From Streptomyces sp. Je 1-332 (GTDB taxonomy: Bacteria; Actinomycetota; Actinomycetes; Streptomycetales; Streptomycetaceae): DNA of 64,000 nt. Within the stretch, counting starts at the first letter, position 1, and every line of letters starts with the position of its first letter. Under the pieces are notes generated by a model. That model saw only the letters and a program-made list of their open reading frames with translations, was not told where the DNA came from and did not search any database. A program made the translations under genes and the position numbers. The stretch is taken from the NCBI RefSeq assembly GCF_040730185.1, contig NZ_CP160402.1:434001-498000 (forward strand), written 5' to 3'. Below are positions 17,975 to 27,200 of the stretch, piece after piece.

Positions 17975-20488
17975 GTGACCCTTATTGATCAGCTGCCGCC
18001 GGATGCCGACCCCGATGCCCTCTTCGAAGCCTTCTCCTCGTGGGCCGAGGAGACGGGGATCACTCTCTATCCGGCTCAGGAGGAGGCGCTGATCGAGGTG
18101 GTCTCCGGAGCCAACGTGATCTTGTCCACGCCGACCGGCTCCGGAAAGAGCCTGGTCGCTGCGGGCGCGCACTTCACGGCGCTGGCTCAGGACAAGGTCA
18201 CCTTCTACACGGCTCCGATCAAGGCTCTGGTGTCGGAGAAGTTCTTCGACCTGTGCAAGCTCTTCGGCACCGAGAACGTCGGCATGCTGACCGGCGACGC
18301 GTCCGTGAACTCCGACGCCCCCGTCATCTGCTGCACGGCCGAGGTCCTCGCGTCCATCGCGCTGCGGGACGGCAAGAACGCCGACGTCGGCCAGGTCGTG
18401 ATGGACGAGTTCCACTTCTACGCGGAGGGGGACCGCGGCTGGGCCTGGCAGATCCCGATCCTCGAACTGCCGCAGGCACAGTTCATCCTCATGTCCGCGA
18501 CGCTCGGCGACGTGTCGATGTTCGAGAAGGACCTGACGCGCCGCACGGGACGCCCCACCTCGGTCGTCCGCTCCGCGACCCGCCCCGTGCCCCTGTCGTA
18601 CGAGTACCGCCTGACGCCCATCACGGAGACGCTCACCGAGCTCCTGGAGACCAAGCAGGCACCGGTCTACATCGTCCACTTCACGCAGGCACAGGCCGTC
18701 GAGCGCGCGCAGTCGCTGATGAGCATCAACATGTGCACCCGCGAGGAGAAGGACAAGATCGCCGAGCTGATCGGCAACTTCCGCTTCACCACCAAGTTCG
18801 GCCGCAACCTCTCGCGGTACGTGCGCCACGGGATCGGCGTGCACCACGCGGGCATGCTGCCGAAGTACCGGCGGCTCGTCGAGAAGCTGGCGCAGGCCGG
18901 TCTGCTGAAGGTCATCTGCGGCACGGACACCCTGGGCGTCGGCGTCAACGTCCCGATCCGCACGGTGCTTTTCACCGCCCTCACCAAGTACGACGGCACG
19001 CGCGTACGGACCCTGCGCGCCCGGGAGTTCCACCAGATCGCGGGCCGCGCGGGACGTGCGGGCTTCGACACGGCGGGCCTGGTCGTGGCGCAGGCGCCAG
19101 AGCACGTCATCGAGAACGAGAAGGCGCTCAACAAGGCGGGCGACGACCCGAAGAAGCGCCGCAAGGTGGTGCGCAAGAAGGCCCCCGAGGGCTTCGTCGG
19201 GTGGACCGAGTCCGGCTTCGAGAAGCTCATCGCCTCCGAGCCCGAGCCGCTGACCTCCCGTTTCCGCGTCACGCACACCATGCTCCTGGCGGTGATCGCC
19301 CGCCCGGGCAACGCCTTCGAGGCGATGCGTCACCTCCTCGAGGACAACCACGAGCCGCGCAAGCAGCAGCTGCGGCACATCCGCCGCGCCATCGCGATCT
19401 ACCGTTCGCTGCTCGACGGCGGTGTGGTGGAGAAGCTCGACGAGCCGGACGCGTCGGGCCGCATCGTGCGTCTGACGGTCGACCTCCAGCAGAACTTCGC
19501 ACTGAACCAGCCGCTGTCGACGTTCGCGCTGGCCGCCTTCGACCTGCTCGACCAGGAATCCCCCTCGTACGCCCTGGACATGGTGTCCGTCGTCGAGTCC
19601 ACCCTGGACGACCCGCGCCAGATCCTCGCCGCCCAGCAGAACAAGGCGCGCGGCGAGGCCGTGGCCCTGATGAAGGCGGACGGCGTCGAGTACGAGGACC
19701 GCATGGAGCGCCTCCAGGACGTCACCTACCCCAAGCCGTTGGAGGAGCTGCTCTTCCACGCGTACAACACCTACAAGACGAGCCACCCGTGGGTCGGCGA
19801 CCACCCGCTCTCCCCCAAGTCCGTGATCCGCGACATGTACGAACGGGCGCTGACCTTCACGGAGTTCACGTCCTTCTACGAGCTCGCCCGCACCGAAGGC
19901 ATCGTCCTTCGCTACCTCGCGAGCGCGTACAAGGCCTTTGAGCACACCATCCCGGACGACCTGAAGTCCGAGGACCTGGAAGACCTCATCGCCTGGCTCG
20001 GCGAGATGGTCCGGCAGGTCGACTCCAGCCTGCTCGACGAGTGGGAGCAACTCGCCAACCCCGAGGTCATGACCGCGGAGGAGGCCCAGGAGAAGGCCGA
20101 CCAGGTCAAGCCGGTCACGGCCAACGCCCGCGCCTTCCGCGTCCTGGTCCGCAACGCGCTCTTCCGCCGCGTCGAGCTCGCCGCGCTCGACCACGTCGAG
20201 GAGCTGGGCGAACTGGACGCCGACTCCGGCTGGGACGCGGACGCCTGGGGCGCGGCCATGGACAAGTACTGGGACGAGTACGAGGATCTCGGCACCGGCC
20301 CCGACGCTCGCGGCCCCAAGCTGCTGCTCATCGAGGAGGACGCGGAGCACGGTCTGTGGCGCGTCCGGCAGACGTTCGCCGACCCGAACGGCGACCATGA
20401 CTGGGGTATCAGCGCGGAGGTCGATCTCGCGGCTTCCGACGAGGAGGGGCGGGCCGTCGTGCGGGTCACCGACGTCGGTCAGCTCTGA
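17975..20488 (+). CDS. DEAD/DEAH-box helicase with DUF3516-type C-terminus
   Basis: The 837-residue superfamily-2 helicase has a Q-like YPAQEEAL, Walker A STPTGSGKSLV (about 52-62), motif II MDEFHFYAEGDRGWAW (about 142-157), motif III LMSATLG (about 170), and motifs V-VI GTDTLGVGVNVP and [14 protein letters not shown] (about 310 and 351). The long C-terminal part is typical of the actinobacterial DUF3516 helicases, related to Ski2-like RNA helicases. It probably unwinds RNA or RNA/DNA in the cytoplasm. GTG at 17975 is the start, with GGAAGG 12 bases upstream; the frame is open further upstream but not conserved-looking. Confidence 0.92.
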   Translation: MTLIDQLPPDADPDALFEAFSSWAEETGITLYPAQEEALIEVVSGANVILSTPTGSGKSLVAAGAHFTALAQDKVTFYTAPIKALVSEKFFDLCKLFGTENVGMLTGDASVNSDAPVICCTAEVLASIALRDGKNADVGQVVMDEFHFYAEGDRGWAWQIPILELPQAQFILMSATLGDVSMFEKDLTRRTGRPTSVVRSATRPVPLSYEYRLTPITETLTELLETKQAPVYIVHFTQAQAVERAQSLMSINMCTREEKDKIAELIGNFRFTTKFGRNLSRYVRHGIGVHHAGMLPKYRRLVEKLAQAGLLKVICGTDTLGVGVNVPIRTVLFTALTKYDGTRVRTLRAREFHQIAGRAGRAGFDTAGLVVAQAPEHVIENEKALNKAGDDPKKRRKVVRKKAPEGFVGWTESGFEKLIASEPEPLTSRFRVTHTMLLAVIARPGNAFEAMRHLLEDNHEPRKQQLRHIRRAIAIYRSLLDGGVVEKLDEPDASGRIVRLTVDLQQNFALNQPLSTFALAAFDLLDQESPSYALDMVSVVESTLDDPRQILAAQQNKARGEAVALMKADGVEYEDRMERLQDVTYPKPLEELLFHAYNTYKTSHPWVGDHPLSPKSVIRDMYERALTFTEFTSFYELARTEGIVLRYLASAYKAFEHTIPDDLKSEDLEDLIAWLGEMVRQVDSSLLDEWEQLANPEVMTAEEAQEKADQVKPVTANARAFRVLVRNALFRRVELAALDHVEELGELDADSGWDADAWGAAMDKYWDEYEDLGTGPDARGPKLLLIEEDAEHGLWRVRQTFADPNGDHDWGISAEVDLAASDEEGRAVVRVTDVGQL

Positions 20489-20533
20489 CGGCTGTCGGCT
20501 GACACCTGCTGAGCAGTGACCGCCGACCGCTGA

Positions 20534-20569
<36 letters not shown>

Positions 20570-20605
20570 CCGGAGCTTCCCCCGGACAGGAGTCGAGGAA
20601 CCACC

Positions 20606-21511
20606 ATGAGCAATCCCGCCGACCGTCTTGTCGACGTGCTGGACCTGGAGCAGATCGAGCTCAACATCTTCCGTGGTCGCAGCCCGCAGGAATCCCTCCA
20701 GCGGGTGTTCGGCGGGCAGGTAGCCGGGCAGGCGCTGGTGGCCGCCGGCCGCACCACCGAGGGCGAGCGCCCGGTGCACTCGCTGCACGCCTACTTCCTG
20801 CGGCCCGGCCGCCCCGGCGTGCCGATCGTGTACCAGGTCGAGCGGGTGCGGGACGGGCGCTCGTTCACCACGCGCCGGGTGACCGCGGTGCAGCAGGGAC
20901 GCACCATCTTCAACCTCACCGCATCCTTCCATCAGCCCGAGGAAGGAGCGTTCGAGCACCAGTTGCCGCCGCGCATCACGGCTCCCGACCCCGAGTCACT
21001 GCCGACGGTCGCCCAGGAGATCACCGAGCATCTGGGCGAGCTCCCCGAGCAGCTGGAGCGGATGGCCAGACGTCAGCCCTTCGACATCCGCTACGTGGAC
21101 CGGCTGCGCTGGACCGCCGAGGAGGTCAAGGACGCCGAGCCGCGCAGCGCGGTCTGGATGCGCGCGGTCGGCCCGCTCGGCGACGATCCGCTCGTCCACA
21201 CCTGCGCGCTGACGTATGCGAGCGACATGACGCTCCTGGACGCCGTCCGCATCCCGGTGGAACCGCTGTGGGGTCCGCGTGGCTTCGACATGGCTTCGCT
21301 GGACCACGCCATGTGGTTCCACCGCCCCTTCCGCGCGGACGAGTGGTTCCTGTACGACCAGGAGTCCCCCATCGCGACGGGCGGCCGCGGCCTCGCACGC
21401 GGCCGTATCTACGACATCGAGGGCAGGCTGCTGGTCTCGGTCGTGCAGGAAGGGCTCTTCCGGGCTTATGGGGAGCGGCACATGGACGGGCGGCCGTCGA
21501 CGGGCGCGTGA
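20606..21511 (+). CDS. tesB: Acyl-CoA thioesterase II
   Basis: The 301-residue double hot-dog protein has the TesB hallmarks RVFGGQVAGQALVAAGRT (about 30-48), VHSLHAYFLRPG (about 58-69), RSFTTRRVTAVQ (about 87) and, in the second fold, SLDHAMWFHRPFRADEW near residue 230 with the expected Asp and the downstream ARGRIYD strand. TesB cleaves medium and long acyl-CoA to free fatty acid and CoA in the cytoplasm. The length and domain order are normal. The start ATG follows a GAGGAACC ribosome-binding site. Confidence 0.95.
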   Translation: MSNPADRLVDVLDLEQIELNIFRGRSPQESLQRVFGGQVAGQALVAAGRTTEGERPVHSLHAYFLRPGRPGVPIVYQVERVRDGRSFTTRRVTAVQQGRTIFNLTASFHQPEEGAFEHQLPPRITAPDPESLPTVAQEITEHLGELPEQLERMARRQPFDIRYVDRLRWTAEEVKDAEPRSAVWMRAVGPLGDDPLVHTCALTYASDMTLLDAVRIPVEPLWGPRGFDMASLDHAMWFHRPFRADEWFLYDQESPIATGGRGLARGRIYDIEGRLLVSVVQEGLFRAYGERHMDGRPSTGA

Positions 21512-21546
21512 GCGTCTCCCGCCGGCACGCCGGTTTTAGCCCGGCG

Positions 21547-21580
21547 CGTCGGTCAGTCCAATGCGTCGGTCAGTCCAATG
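21547..21580. repeat. Exact 17-bp duplication over the stop of a small gene
   Basis: CGTCGGTCAGTCCAATG occurs twice in tandem (21547-21563 and 21564-21580). It spans the last codons and stop of the small minus-strand gene at 21570-21845, so the second copy lies beyond the stop and does not alter the protein. Confidence 0.95.
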
Positions 21581-21845
21581 CGTCGGCGAAAGGGTCCCCC
21601 AAGACGCCGGCGAGACGGACGAGTCCGAGCCTGTCACCGTCGCTGACCGCCGTGTAGACGGTGTACGACCACCCGCGGTCGGCTGCGTATCGCGACGCCC
21701 ACTCCAGGAGTTCGCCGATGTCGACGGTGTCGAGGACTTCGTACTCGTGCGCCGTCGCGGCGGGAACGTCCCAGAAGTAGACGCGGTAACGGGCGTGGTC
21801 CAGTTCCCACGTGGCGTCACGGGGATCGATGCCGCGGATCTTCAT
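21570..21845 (-). CDS. Small uncharacterised soluble protein
   Basis: From the ATG at 21845 the product is 91 residues. It starts MKIRGIDPRDATWELDH and contains RYRVYFWDV, ELLEWASRYAADRGWSYTVYT and GLVRLAGVLGDPF. Alternating strands and helices without Cys or membrane segments suggest a small globular domain. Streptomycetes carry similar short proteins of unknown role. A start ten codons upstream (21875) is possible, but the conserved-looking region begins at MKIRG. It is convergent with tesB. Confidence 0.7.
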   Translation of the reverse strand: MKIRGIDPRDATWELDHARYRVYFWDVPAATAHEYEVLDTVDIGELLEWASRYAADRGWSYTVYTAVSDGDRLGLVRLAGVLGDPFADALD

Positions 21846-21892
21846 ACGGATGAGCCTAGAGCGTGGGGCCATCACGAGGAGTTCATCGGCCG

Positions 21893-24223
21893 TCAGGTGT
21901 GATCGTTAGGCTTCCCGGCCTGCCCGGCCTGCCCGGCCTGCCCGGCCTGCCCGGCCTGCCCGGCCGGCTGGCTTTCGCCCTCGGCGTCGATATGCGGAAG
22001 CAGACGGTCCAGCCAACGAGGCGTCCACCAGGCGGACTTGCCCAGGAGCGTCATGACCGCCGGCACCAGCAACAGCCGCACCACTGTGGCATCAATGAGC
22101 ACGCTGGCCGCGAGGCCGAGACCCAGCATCTTCACCACGATGTTGTCGCTGATGATGAACGCTGCGAACACGCTCACCATGATCAATGCGGCGCACGTGA
22201 TGACCCGCGCGGTGATCTCCAGGGCGTGAGCGACGCTCGCCTTGGCGTCGCGGGTGCGCAACCATGCCTCGTGGACCCGGGACAGCAGGAAGATCTCGTA
22301 GTCCATGCTCAGCCCGAAGACGATCGCGAACATCATCATCGGTACGTAGCTCTCAATCGGCACCTCCCCCGACACCCCGAGCGCAGGGCCGCCCCAGCCC
22401 CACTGGAAGACGGCCACCACGACCCCGTACGAGGCGGCGATCGACAGGACGTTGAGCACCGCTGCCTTGACCGCGACGAGCAGGCCGCGGAACACGACGA
22501 GGATGACGAGGAAGGCCAGGGCGACGACCACCGCGATGATCAGTGGCAGCTTCTTGGAGACGATCTCCAGGAAGTCCGCCTGCGCGGCGGTCGTCCCTGT
22601 GACGTACGTACTGGCCTTCGTCCCTGACACCGCCTGCGGGAGCACGTCGTCGCTCAGGTGCTCGTGCAGCTCGGTGGTCCGCTCGTCCTGCGGAGCGGCC
22701 ACGGAGTAGGCCGTGGAGATCAGGACGTCACCGTCCGACGTGGCCTTCAACGGGGTGATCGCGGCCGCGTCGGGTACGCCGGTGAGGGCCTTTTGCGCCT
22801 GGCTCGCCAGCGCCGCCCTGTCCGACTGGGGCACGTCGCTCTGATCGATGACGAGTGTCATCGGGCCGTTCGAGCCGGGACCGAACGCGGAGGACATCAG
22901 GTCGAAGGCGCGCCGGTCGGTGAAGGACTTGGGATCCGCTCCGTCGCCGATGTGCCCCAGCTGGATGGAGAAGACCGGGACGGACAGGACGGCGAGCACG
23001 GCGGCGCCGCCGACGAGGAACCACCACGGCCGTCGCTCCACGCGCTGTGCGTAGCGATGCCAGCCGCCCTGGTCGGCGGATCCCGGCTCGGTGCTCGTCT
23101 CGGCGATCGGGGTCCGCACCCGGAGTTTGTCGATCCGGCGCCCGATCAGTCCGAGGAGTGCGGGCACCAGCGTCAGCGCGCCGAGTACCGCCGTGACGAC
23201 GGTGACCGCGGCAGCCAGGCCCAGCTTGCCGATGAACGAGATCCCGGAGACCCACAGTCCGGACAGGGCGATGATCACCGTGCATCCGGATACCAGGACC
23301 GCCCGGCCACTGGTCGCCGTCGCGTGCCCCGCTGCCGTGACCGGGTCCTGGCCCAGGAGGTTCTGACGGTGGCGGGTGACCAGGAAGAGGGCGTAGTCGA
23401 TCCCGACGCCGAGACCGATCATCGTGGCCAGCGTCGGCGAGACCGTGGCGAAGGTGAACACCCCCGCAAGGAGGCCCAGGCAGGCGAGGCCGCAGAGCAC
23501 GCTGATCAGCGCGGTCACCAGCGGCAGCAGCGCGGCGAGCACGCTGCCGAATCCGATCAGCAGGACCACGATCGCCACGCCGAACCCGATGGCCTCGCTC
23601 GTGCGGTCGTCCGCCTCGGGGCGGGCGAGCTCGCCCAGCGGGCCTCCGTACTCCACCTCCACACCGGCGCTGCGCAACGGCTGCACCGCCTTGTCGACAC
23701 CCTTCAGGTAGTCGTCGCCGAGCGTGGAGGGCTGAACGTCGAAGCGGACGGTGATATAGCCGGTCTTGCCGTCGGAGGACAGCGGGCCGACGTTCGGCGT
23801 ACCGGCTGGCTGCTGCTGCGCGGGCAGCGGGCTCTGCGCGGACAGCACGTGGGGGAGCTTCTGCAGGCTGCTGACGGCCGAGCCGACCTGGTCGCTCTTG
23901 TCACTGAGGGGCTTGCCCGAGTCGTGCAGGACGACCTGGGCGCTGTAGCCGCCGGCCGCGGGCTCGTGGGCCTGGAGAACGTCCAGGCCCGCCTGCGACT
24001 CGGTGCCGGGCAGGGAGAAGTCGTCGGAGTACTGACCTCCGTAGGCGTGGTTCAGGACCTGCAGCCCGACCAGAGCGGCCAGCCACACCACCACGACGAC
24101 CGCACAGTGGCGGGCGCACCACTGCCCGATCCGCCGAAGCAGGCCCGGCCGTGGCGGTGAGGCGTTCGGCCGGCGTGATGAAGCGCTCGCCGGTGGCTCA
24201 CTCGGCCCGCGTGACACAGACAT
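21893..24223 (-). CDS. MMPL/RND-family membrane transporter
   Basis: The 776-residue protein has the MMPL layout: TM1 near residue 45 ([13 protein letters not shown]), a large periplasmic-type loop (60-200), TM2-6 with [15 protein letters not shown], a cytoplasmic loop, TM7 (~415), a second loop, then TM8-12 with [19 protein letters not shown]. The paired (G)xDY motifs are the proton-relay signatures that drive lipid or drug export. The C-terminus ends in a Gln-Ala-Gly repeat encoded by a 9-bp array. ATG at 24223 has GGGGAG six bases upstream. It overlaps the end of a small Cys-rich ORF by 26 bp. Confidence 0.92.
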   Translation of the reverse strand: MSVSRGPSEPPASASSRRPNASPPRPGLLRRIGQWCARHCAVVVVVWLAALVGLQVLNHAYGGQYSDDFSLPGTESQAGLDVLQAHEPAAGGYSAQVVLHDSGKPLSDKSDQVGSAVSSLQKLPHVLSAQSPLPAQQQPAGTPNVGPLSSDGKTGYITVRFDVQPSTLGDDYLKGVDKAVQPLRSAGVEVEYGGPLGELARPEADDRTSEAIGFGVAIVVLLIGFGSVLAALLPLVTALISVLCGLACLGLLAGVFTFATVSPTLATMIGLGVGIDYALFLVTRHRQNLLGQDPVTAAGHATATSGRAVLVSGCTVIIALSGLWVSGISFIGKLGLAAAVTVVTAVLGALTLVPALLGLIGRRIDKLRVRTPIAETSTEPGSADQGGWHRYAQRVERRPWWFLVGGAAVLAVLSVPVFSIQLGHIGDGADPKSFTDRRAFDLMSSAFGPGSNGPMTLVIDQSDVPQSDRAALASQAQKALTGVPDAAAITPLKATSDGDVLISTAYSVAAPQDERTTELHEHLSDDVLPQAVSGTKASTYVTGTTAAQADFLEIVSKKLPLIIAVVVALAFLVILVVFRGLLVAVKAAVLNVLSIAASYGVVVAVFQWGWGGPALGVSGEVPIESYVPMMMFAIVFGLSMDYEIFLLSRVHEAWLRTRDAKASVAHALEITARVITCAALIMVSVFAAFIISDNIVVKMLGLGLAASVLIDATVVRLLLVPAVMTLLGKSAWWTPRWLDRLLPHIDAEGESQPAGQAGQAGQAGQAGQAGKPNDHT
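21914..21958 (-). repeat. 9-bp coding repeat at the MMPL C-terminus
   Basis: CCCGGCCTG occurs five times exactly (21914-21958), with an imperfect sixth. On the coding strand it gives repeated GlnAlaGly near the end of the transporter, after the last membrane segment. Its copy number could vary without harming the fold. Confidence 0.95.
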
Positions 24224-24398
24224 GCTTGCTCCCCGAGGCATAGGTCACCTCGGATTCAACGCAACGGCGACACTCGGGGCACCTCGGGAGCGGGGAAACG
24301 GGTGACGGCCCCTGCTCCCCTGCGGCACAGTGCGCACGGGTGCTCGCACCCACTCTCAGGAGCGCGGTGCGGGAGATGTGCTCCGGGCAAAATGGCAT
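24198..24398 (-). CDS. Small Cys-rich, zinc-ribbon-like protein upstream of the MMPL gene
   Basis: This ORF encodes 66 residues starting [10 protein letters not shown] and containing [12 protein letters not shown] and KHVC, five of its six cysteines being in a CxxC-rich second half. The start ATG has a near-perfect GGAGG five bases upstream, stronger than most sites nearby. It ends inside the MMPL start region (26-bp overlap), which suggests translational coupling. The spacing of Cys and His could bind one zinc. I do not recognise the family, and a chance ORF is possible, but the ribosome-binding site and coupling argue for a real gene. Confidence 0.6.
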   Translation of the reverse strand: MPFCPEHISRTALLRVGASTRAHCAAGEQGPSPVSPLPRCPECRRCVESEVTYASGSKHVCVTRAE

Positions 24399-24540
24399 GT
24401 GTACCTCCGGTCGGCTTGGGACCTCAGGACTTCGGAGCCTTGGACCTCGGAGCCTCGGGATTTCGGGGCCTCGGGACTTCGGGCGGGCTGAGGAAGGATT
24501 GGAGAAAGGTGTGGGGGCGTTGAAGAGGGTGAACGAGGAC

Positions 24541-25045
24541 ATGACCGGGGATCGTGACCGCCTGCTGGCCGAGGCCGTGCGGCTCCGGGCGGAAGGCCAC
24601 CGCGAGGAGGCCCGGGATCAACTCCTCGCCCTGTGCGAGCAGTTCCCCCAGGACGCGGAGGTGGCGTACCAGACCGCGTGGGTGCACGACACGCTGGGCC
24701 TGGAGGCCGAGGCGGTTCCGCACTACGTACGCGCGGTCGAGCAACCGGGCCTTTCTCTGGATGACCGCCGGGGCGCACTCCTGGGTCTGGGCAGCACTTA
24801 CCGCGTCCTTGGCCGCTATCCGGAATCCGGAATCCGTCACGATCTTGAGCGGCGCGGCGGCGGAATTCCCGGACGACGCCGCGCTCAAGACCTTCCTGGC
24901 CATGGCGCTCTACAACACCGGCCGGGCGCACGACGCGATGGAGATTCTGTTGACCCTGCTCGCCACCACGAGCCAGGATCCGGACATCGCCGGCTACCGT
25001 CCCGCGATCGAGCACTACGCCAAGGACCTCGACGCGACCATGTAG
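24541..25045 (+). pseudogene. Tetratricopeptide-repeat protein broken by a 7-bp duplication
   Basis: The first frame reads a TPR protein from ATG 24541 (ALCEQFPQDAEVAYQTAWVHD, then GLGSTYRVLGRYPES). The sense then continues in another frame (SGAAAEFPDDAALKTFLAMALYN onward) to the stop at 25045. At the switch, CCGGAAT occurs twice in tandem (24820-24826 and 24827-24833). Removing one copy restores a 165-residue protein with about three helix pairs, probably a small scaffold or adaptor. As read, translation would run in the wrong frame through to about 25509. Just upstream (24415-24485) are degenerate repeats of GGACTTCGGAGCCT type; the rest of the 24399-24540 gap shows no gene. Confidence 0.85.
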
Positions 25046-25086
25046 GGACGCGCCCCGCGGCCGGCTCTGCTCTCATGCCCGTCTGG

Positions 25087-26073
25087 CTAGGCTCCCCTGC
25101 GACGCATCCACTTCAGCAGGCCTCGCGGTTCCTGCGCCCGTCCTCCGTTGCCCTCGTCGGGCTGTGCGGCGCGTGGTGCTGGGGGGTGCGGCGCGGGGTG
25201 TGGGCTCGACTCGGCATCGGGCTCCGCATGAGAAGCAGGAACGGTGCCGGGCGCCGGGTGGGGCTCAGGCTTCGGTGCGGGCCGTGGCGCCGGCCGTTCG
25301 CCCCTTGCCTGAGAGAGACCGATGGTGAGGTTGGCCCGCAGCCACCGGATCTCGTCCGGGTCGTCCGCGGTCGTGATCTTTTCGATGATCCGTCCCGCCG
25401 GTGTCTCCGGTGCGCCCTGGGCGAAGGGGTGGGGCATGAGCCTTCGCACGTAGGCGCGTTCGTACGGGTCCTTGATGATTTCCGCGATCTGGACCGGGTC
25501 GAGCAGTGAGGCCACGGCCGCGGCGCGCTCCCAGGGATCAGCGGACTGCCGCAGCAGTGCTCCCGCGTGGCGGCCCCGCCAGTTCCGTGCGCGCAGGTCC
25601 ACGCCCGCCTCCAACTGGGCGCGGATCGTGCCGGGGGCGCGACCGGTCAACAGGCTTGCGTTGACCTCGGACTCGGCGAAGTGCTTCAGCTCTTCGGCCA
25701 GATACAGCCACACCACGGCTCGGTAGCGGTTGAGGTAGAACTTCACCGGCGTGACGAAGCCTGCGCGTGTGAGCCGCGTGAACCGAGCCGTGGAGATGTT
25801 CATGAGAGCGGCGCCCTCCGTGGTCCCCACGGCTCTGATGCGCTCCATCCACGCCTCGGGGAAGCCCCCCCCGGCACGGACGCGCTCGATCTCCTCGCGT
25901 GTGACGCGGCGCCGTCCGCCGATCGCGTCGCTGACGGTGCGGATGCGCCCCAGCATCACTGCGAGCTCGAACTCGCCGCGTTTCAGCCCCAGTTCGCGTG
26001 CCGCACGGCTCTGCGTGACCGGGGCCCGCTCTGCCGTGTCGGCGGTTTCCTGCGTGATCGTGTGACCTGTCAT
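25087..26073 (-). CDS. Uncharacterised DNA-binding-like protein (DUF6397-like)
   Basis: The 328-residue protein begins with a helix-turn-helix-like region (SRAARELGLKRGEFELAVMLG, about 22-42, then RRRVTREEIERV), followed by a helical middle domain with NRYRAVVWLYLAEELKHFA and DPWERAAAVASLLDPVQI. It ends in a long Pro/Ala/Glu-rich, probably disordered tail (about 265-315) and a basic LLKWMRRRGA. The start looks like the Streptomyces DUF6397 proteins as I remember them, but I cannot confirm this. A nucleoid-associated or regulatory role is a guess. It is convergent with the broken TPR gene. Confidence 0.7.
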   Translation of the reverse strand: MTGHTITQETADTAERAPVTQSRAARELGLKRGEFELAVMLGRIRTVSDAIGGRRRVTREEIERVRAGGGFPEAWMERIRAVGTTEGAALMNISTARFTRLTRAGFVTPVKFYLNRYRAVVWLYLAEELKHFAESEVNASLLTGRAPGTIRAQLEAGVDLRARNWRGRHAGALLRQSADPWERAAAVASLLDPVQIAEIIKDPYERAYVRRLMPHPFAQGAPETPAGRIIEKITTADDPDEIRWLRANLTIGLSQARGERPAPRPAPKPEPHPAPGTVPASHAEPDAESSPHPAPHPPAPRAAQPDEGNGGRAQEPRGLLKWMRRRGA

Positions 26074-26182
26074 GGTGGTTCTCCCCCGTGAGGCGTCTTT
26101 GCTCTCGGGAAAACCGTAGCGCGATCAGCGCAATCCGCGTCGGGCCTGTGGATAACTCTCGCCGCACTGCCGTCTCAGCAGG

Positions 26183-26596
26183 TCAGAGGTCTACGACCGG
26201 TGTCCGTTCCGGCTGCCGGGCGCCTACCCCGAGGTGCTCGCCGACGCGATTGACGAGGAGCGTCATCTCGTACGCGACCTGACCGATGTCCGCCTCCGCG
26301 GAGCTGAGGACGCACAGGCAGCTGCCGTCGCCGGCGGCGGTGACGAACAGCACGGCGTCGTCGAACTCGATCATCGTCTGCCGCACGGTGCCCGCCCGGA
26401 AATGCCGCCCCGATCCCTTGGCCAGGCTGTGCAGGCCCGACGAGACCGCGGCCAGGTGCTCCGCGTCCTCGCGCTTCAACTCCGAGCTCGCGCCGGTCAC
26501 CAAGCCGTCGTTGGACAGCACCAAGGCGTGCCGTACGGACTCCATCCGCTTGGTCAAGTCGTCGAGCAGCCAACCGAGGCCCGTGTTCTGCGCCAT
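26183..26596 (-). CDS. Roadblock/LC7-domain protein, CvnB paralogue
   Basis: The 137-residue protein has the roadblock/LC7 fold throughout: LLDDLTKRMESVRHALVLSN, DGLVTGASSELKREDAEHLAA, RQTMIEFDDAVLFVTAAGDGS and VAYEMTLLVNRVGEHL. It is closely similar to CvnB at 28220-28654, line by line, so it is a duplicate outside the operon. Roadblock proteins act as co-regulators of small GTPases and here could compete with or replace CvnB at the CvnD GTPase. ATG at 26596 has GGGGAG about nine bases upstream; the frame is open beyond but not coding-like. It diverges from the PPOX gene by 93 bp. Confidence 0.88.
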   Translation of the reverse strand: MAQNTGLGWLLDDLTKRMESVRHALVLSNDGLVTGASSELKREDAEHLAAVSSGLHSLAKGSGRHFRAGTVRQTMIEFDDAVLFVTAAGDGSCLCVLSSAEADIGQVAYEMTLLVNRVGEHLGVGARQPERTPVVDL

Positions 26597-26689
26597 GTTC
26601 CCGTCTCCCCGCTTTCTGTTCCCCCTGGCTGAAGGAACTGACCTGCCAGCCTTCCCCACCATCGGCCGCCCGGCAAGCATGATGAGGAC

Positions 26690-27118
26690 ATGGCACAGAA
26701 GATGACCGAGGACCAGTGGCGGGCTTTCGTCTCGCAGGGCACCCGTACCGGCAAGCTGTCGACCGTCCGGGCGGACGGCAGCCCACATATCGCACCGATC
26801 TGGTTCCTGCTGGACGGGGAGGAGTTGGTGTTCAACACCGGGGCCGAGACCGTCAAGGGACGGAATCTGGCGCGGGACGGGCGTGTCGCCCTCTGTGTGG
26901 ACGACGACAGGCCTCCGTTCGCGTTCGTGGTGATTCAAGGCCAGGCACGTCTGATCGACGATCTCGACAAAGTGCGGCACTGGGCCGGGCGGCTCGGCGC
27001 GCGCTACATGGGCGAGAGTCGCGCCGAGGAGTTCGGCGAGCGCAATGGCGTGCCCGGCGAGCTGCTCGTACGCGTCAAGATCGACAAGGTGGTCGCTCAC
27101 GGCGGCGTCGCCGACTGA
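26690..27118 (+). CDS. PPOX-class F420/flavin-dependent oxidoreductase
   Basis: The 142-residue protein is a single split-barrel domain of the pyridoxamine-phosphate-oxidase class: GKLSTVRADGSPHIAPIWFLLDG (first 20-45), ELVFNTGAETVKGRNL, RVALCVDDDRPPFAFV, and RLGARYMGESRAEEFG late. This pattern fits the small actinobacterial F420-dependent reductases (TIGR03618 type) that reduce unsaturated or quinone-like substrates. It probably acts as a cytoplasmic dimer. The start ATG has GAGG four bases upstream. It lies between the orphan roadblock gene and the conservon, convergent with cvnD. Confidence 0.85.
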   Translation: MAQKMTEDQWRAFVSQGTRTGKLSTVRADGSPHIAPIWFLLDGEELVFNTGAETVKGRNLARDGRVALCVDDDRPPFAFVVIQGQARLIDDLDKVRHWAGRLGARYMGESRAEEFGERNGVPGELLVRVKIDKVVAHGGVAD

Positions 27119-27200
27119 CGACGCCTCAGCCCACCTCGCCGTGCTCGTCGCTTGGGCCGTACTCAGCCCAAACGGCGCTGTACTCACCCAACGGCAGTGT

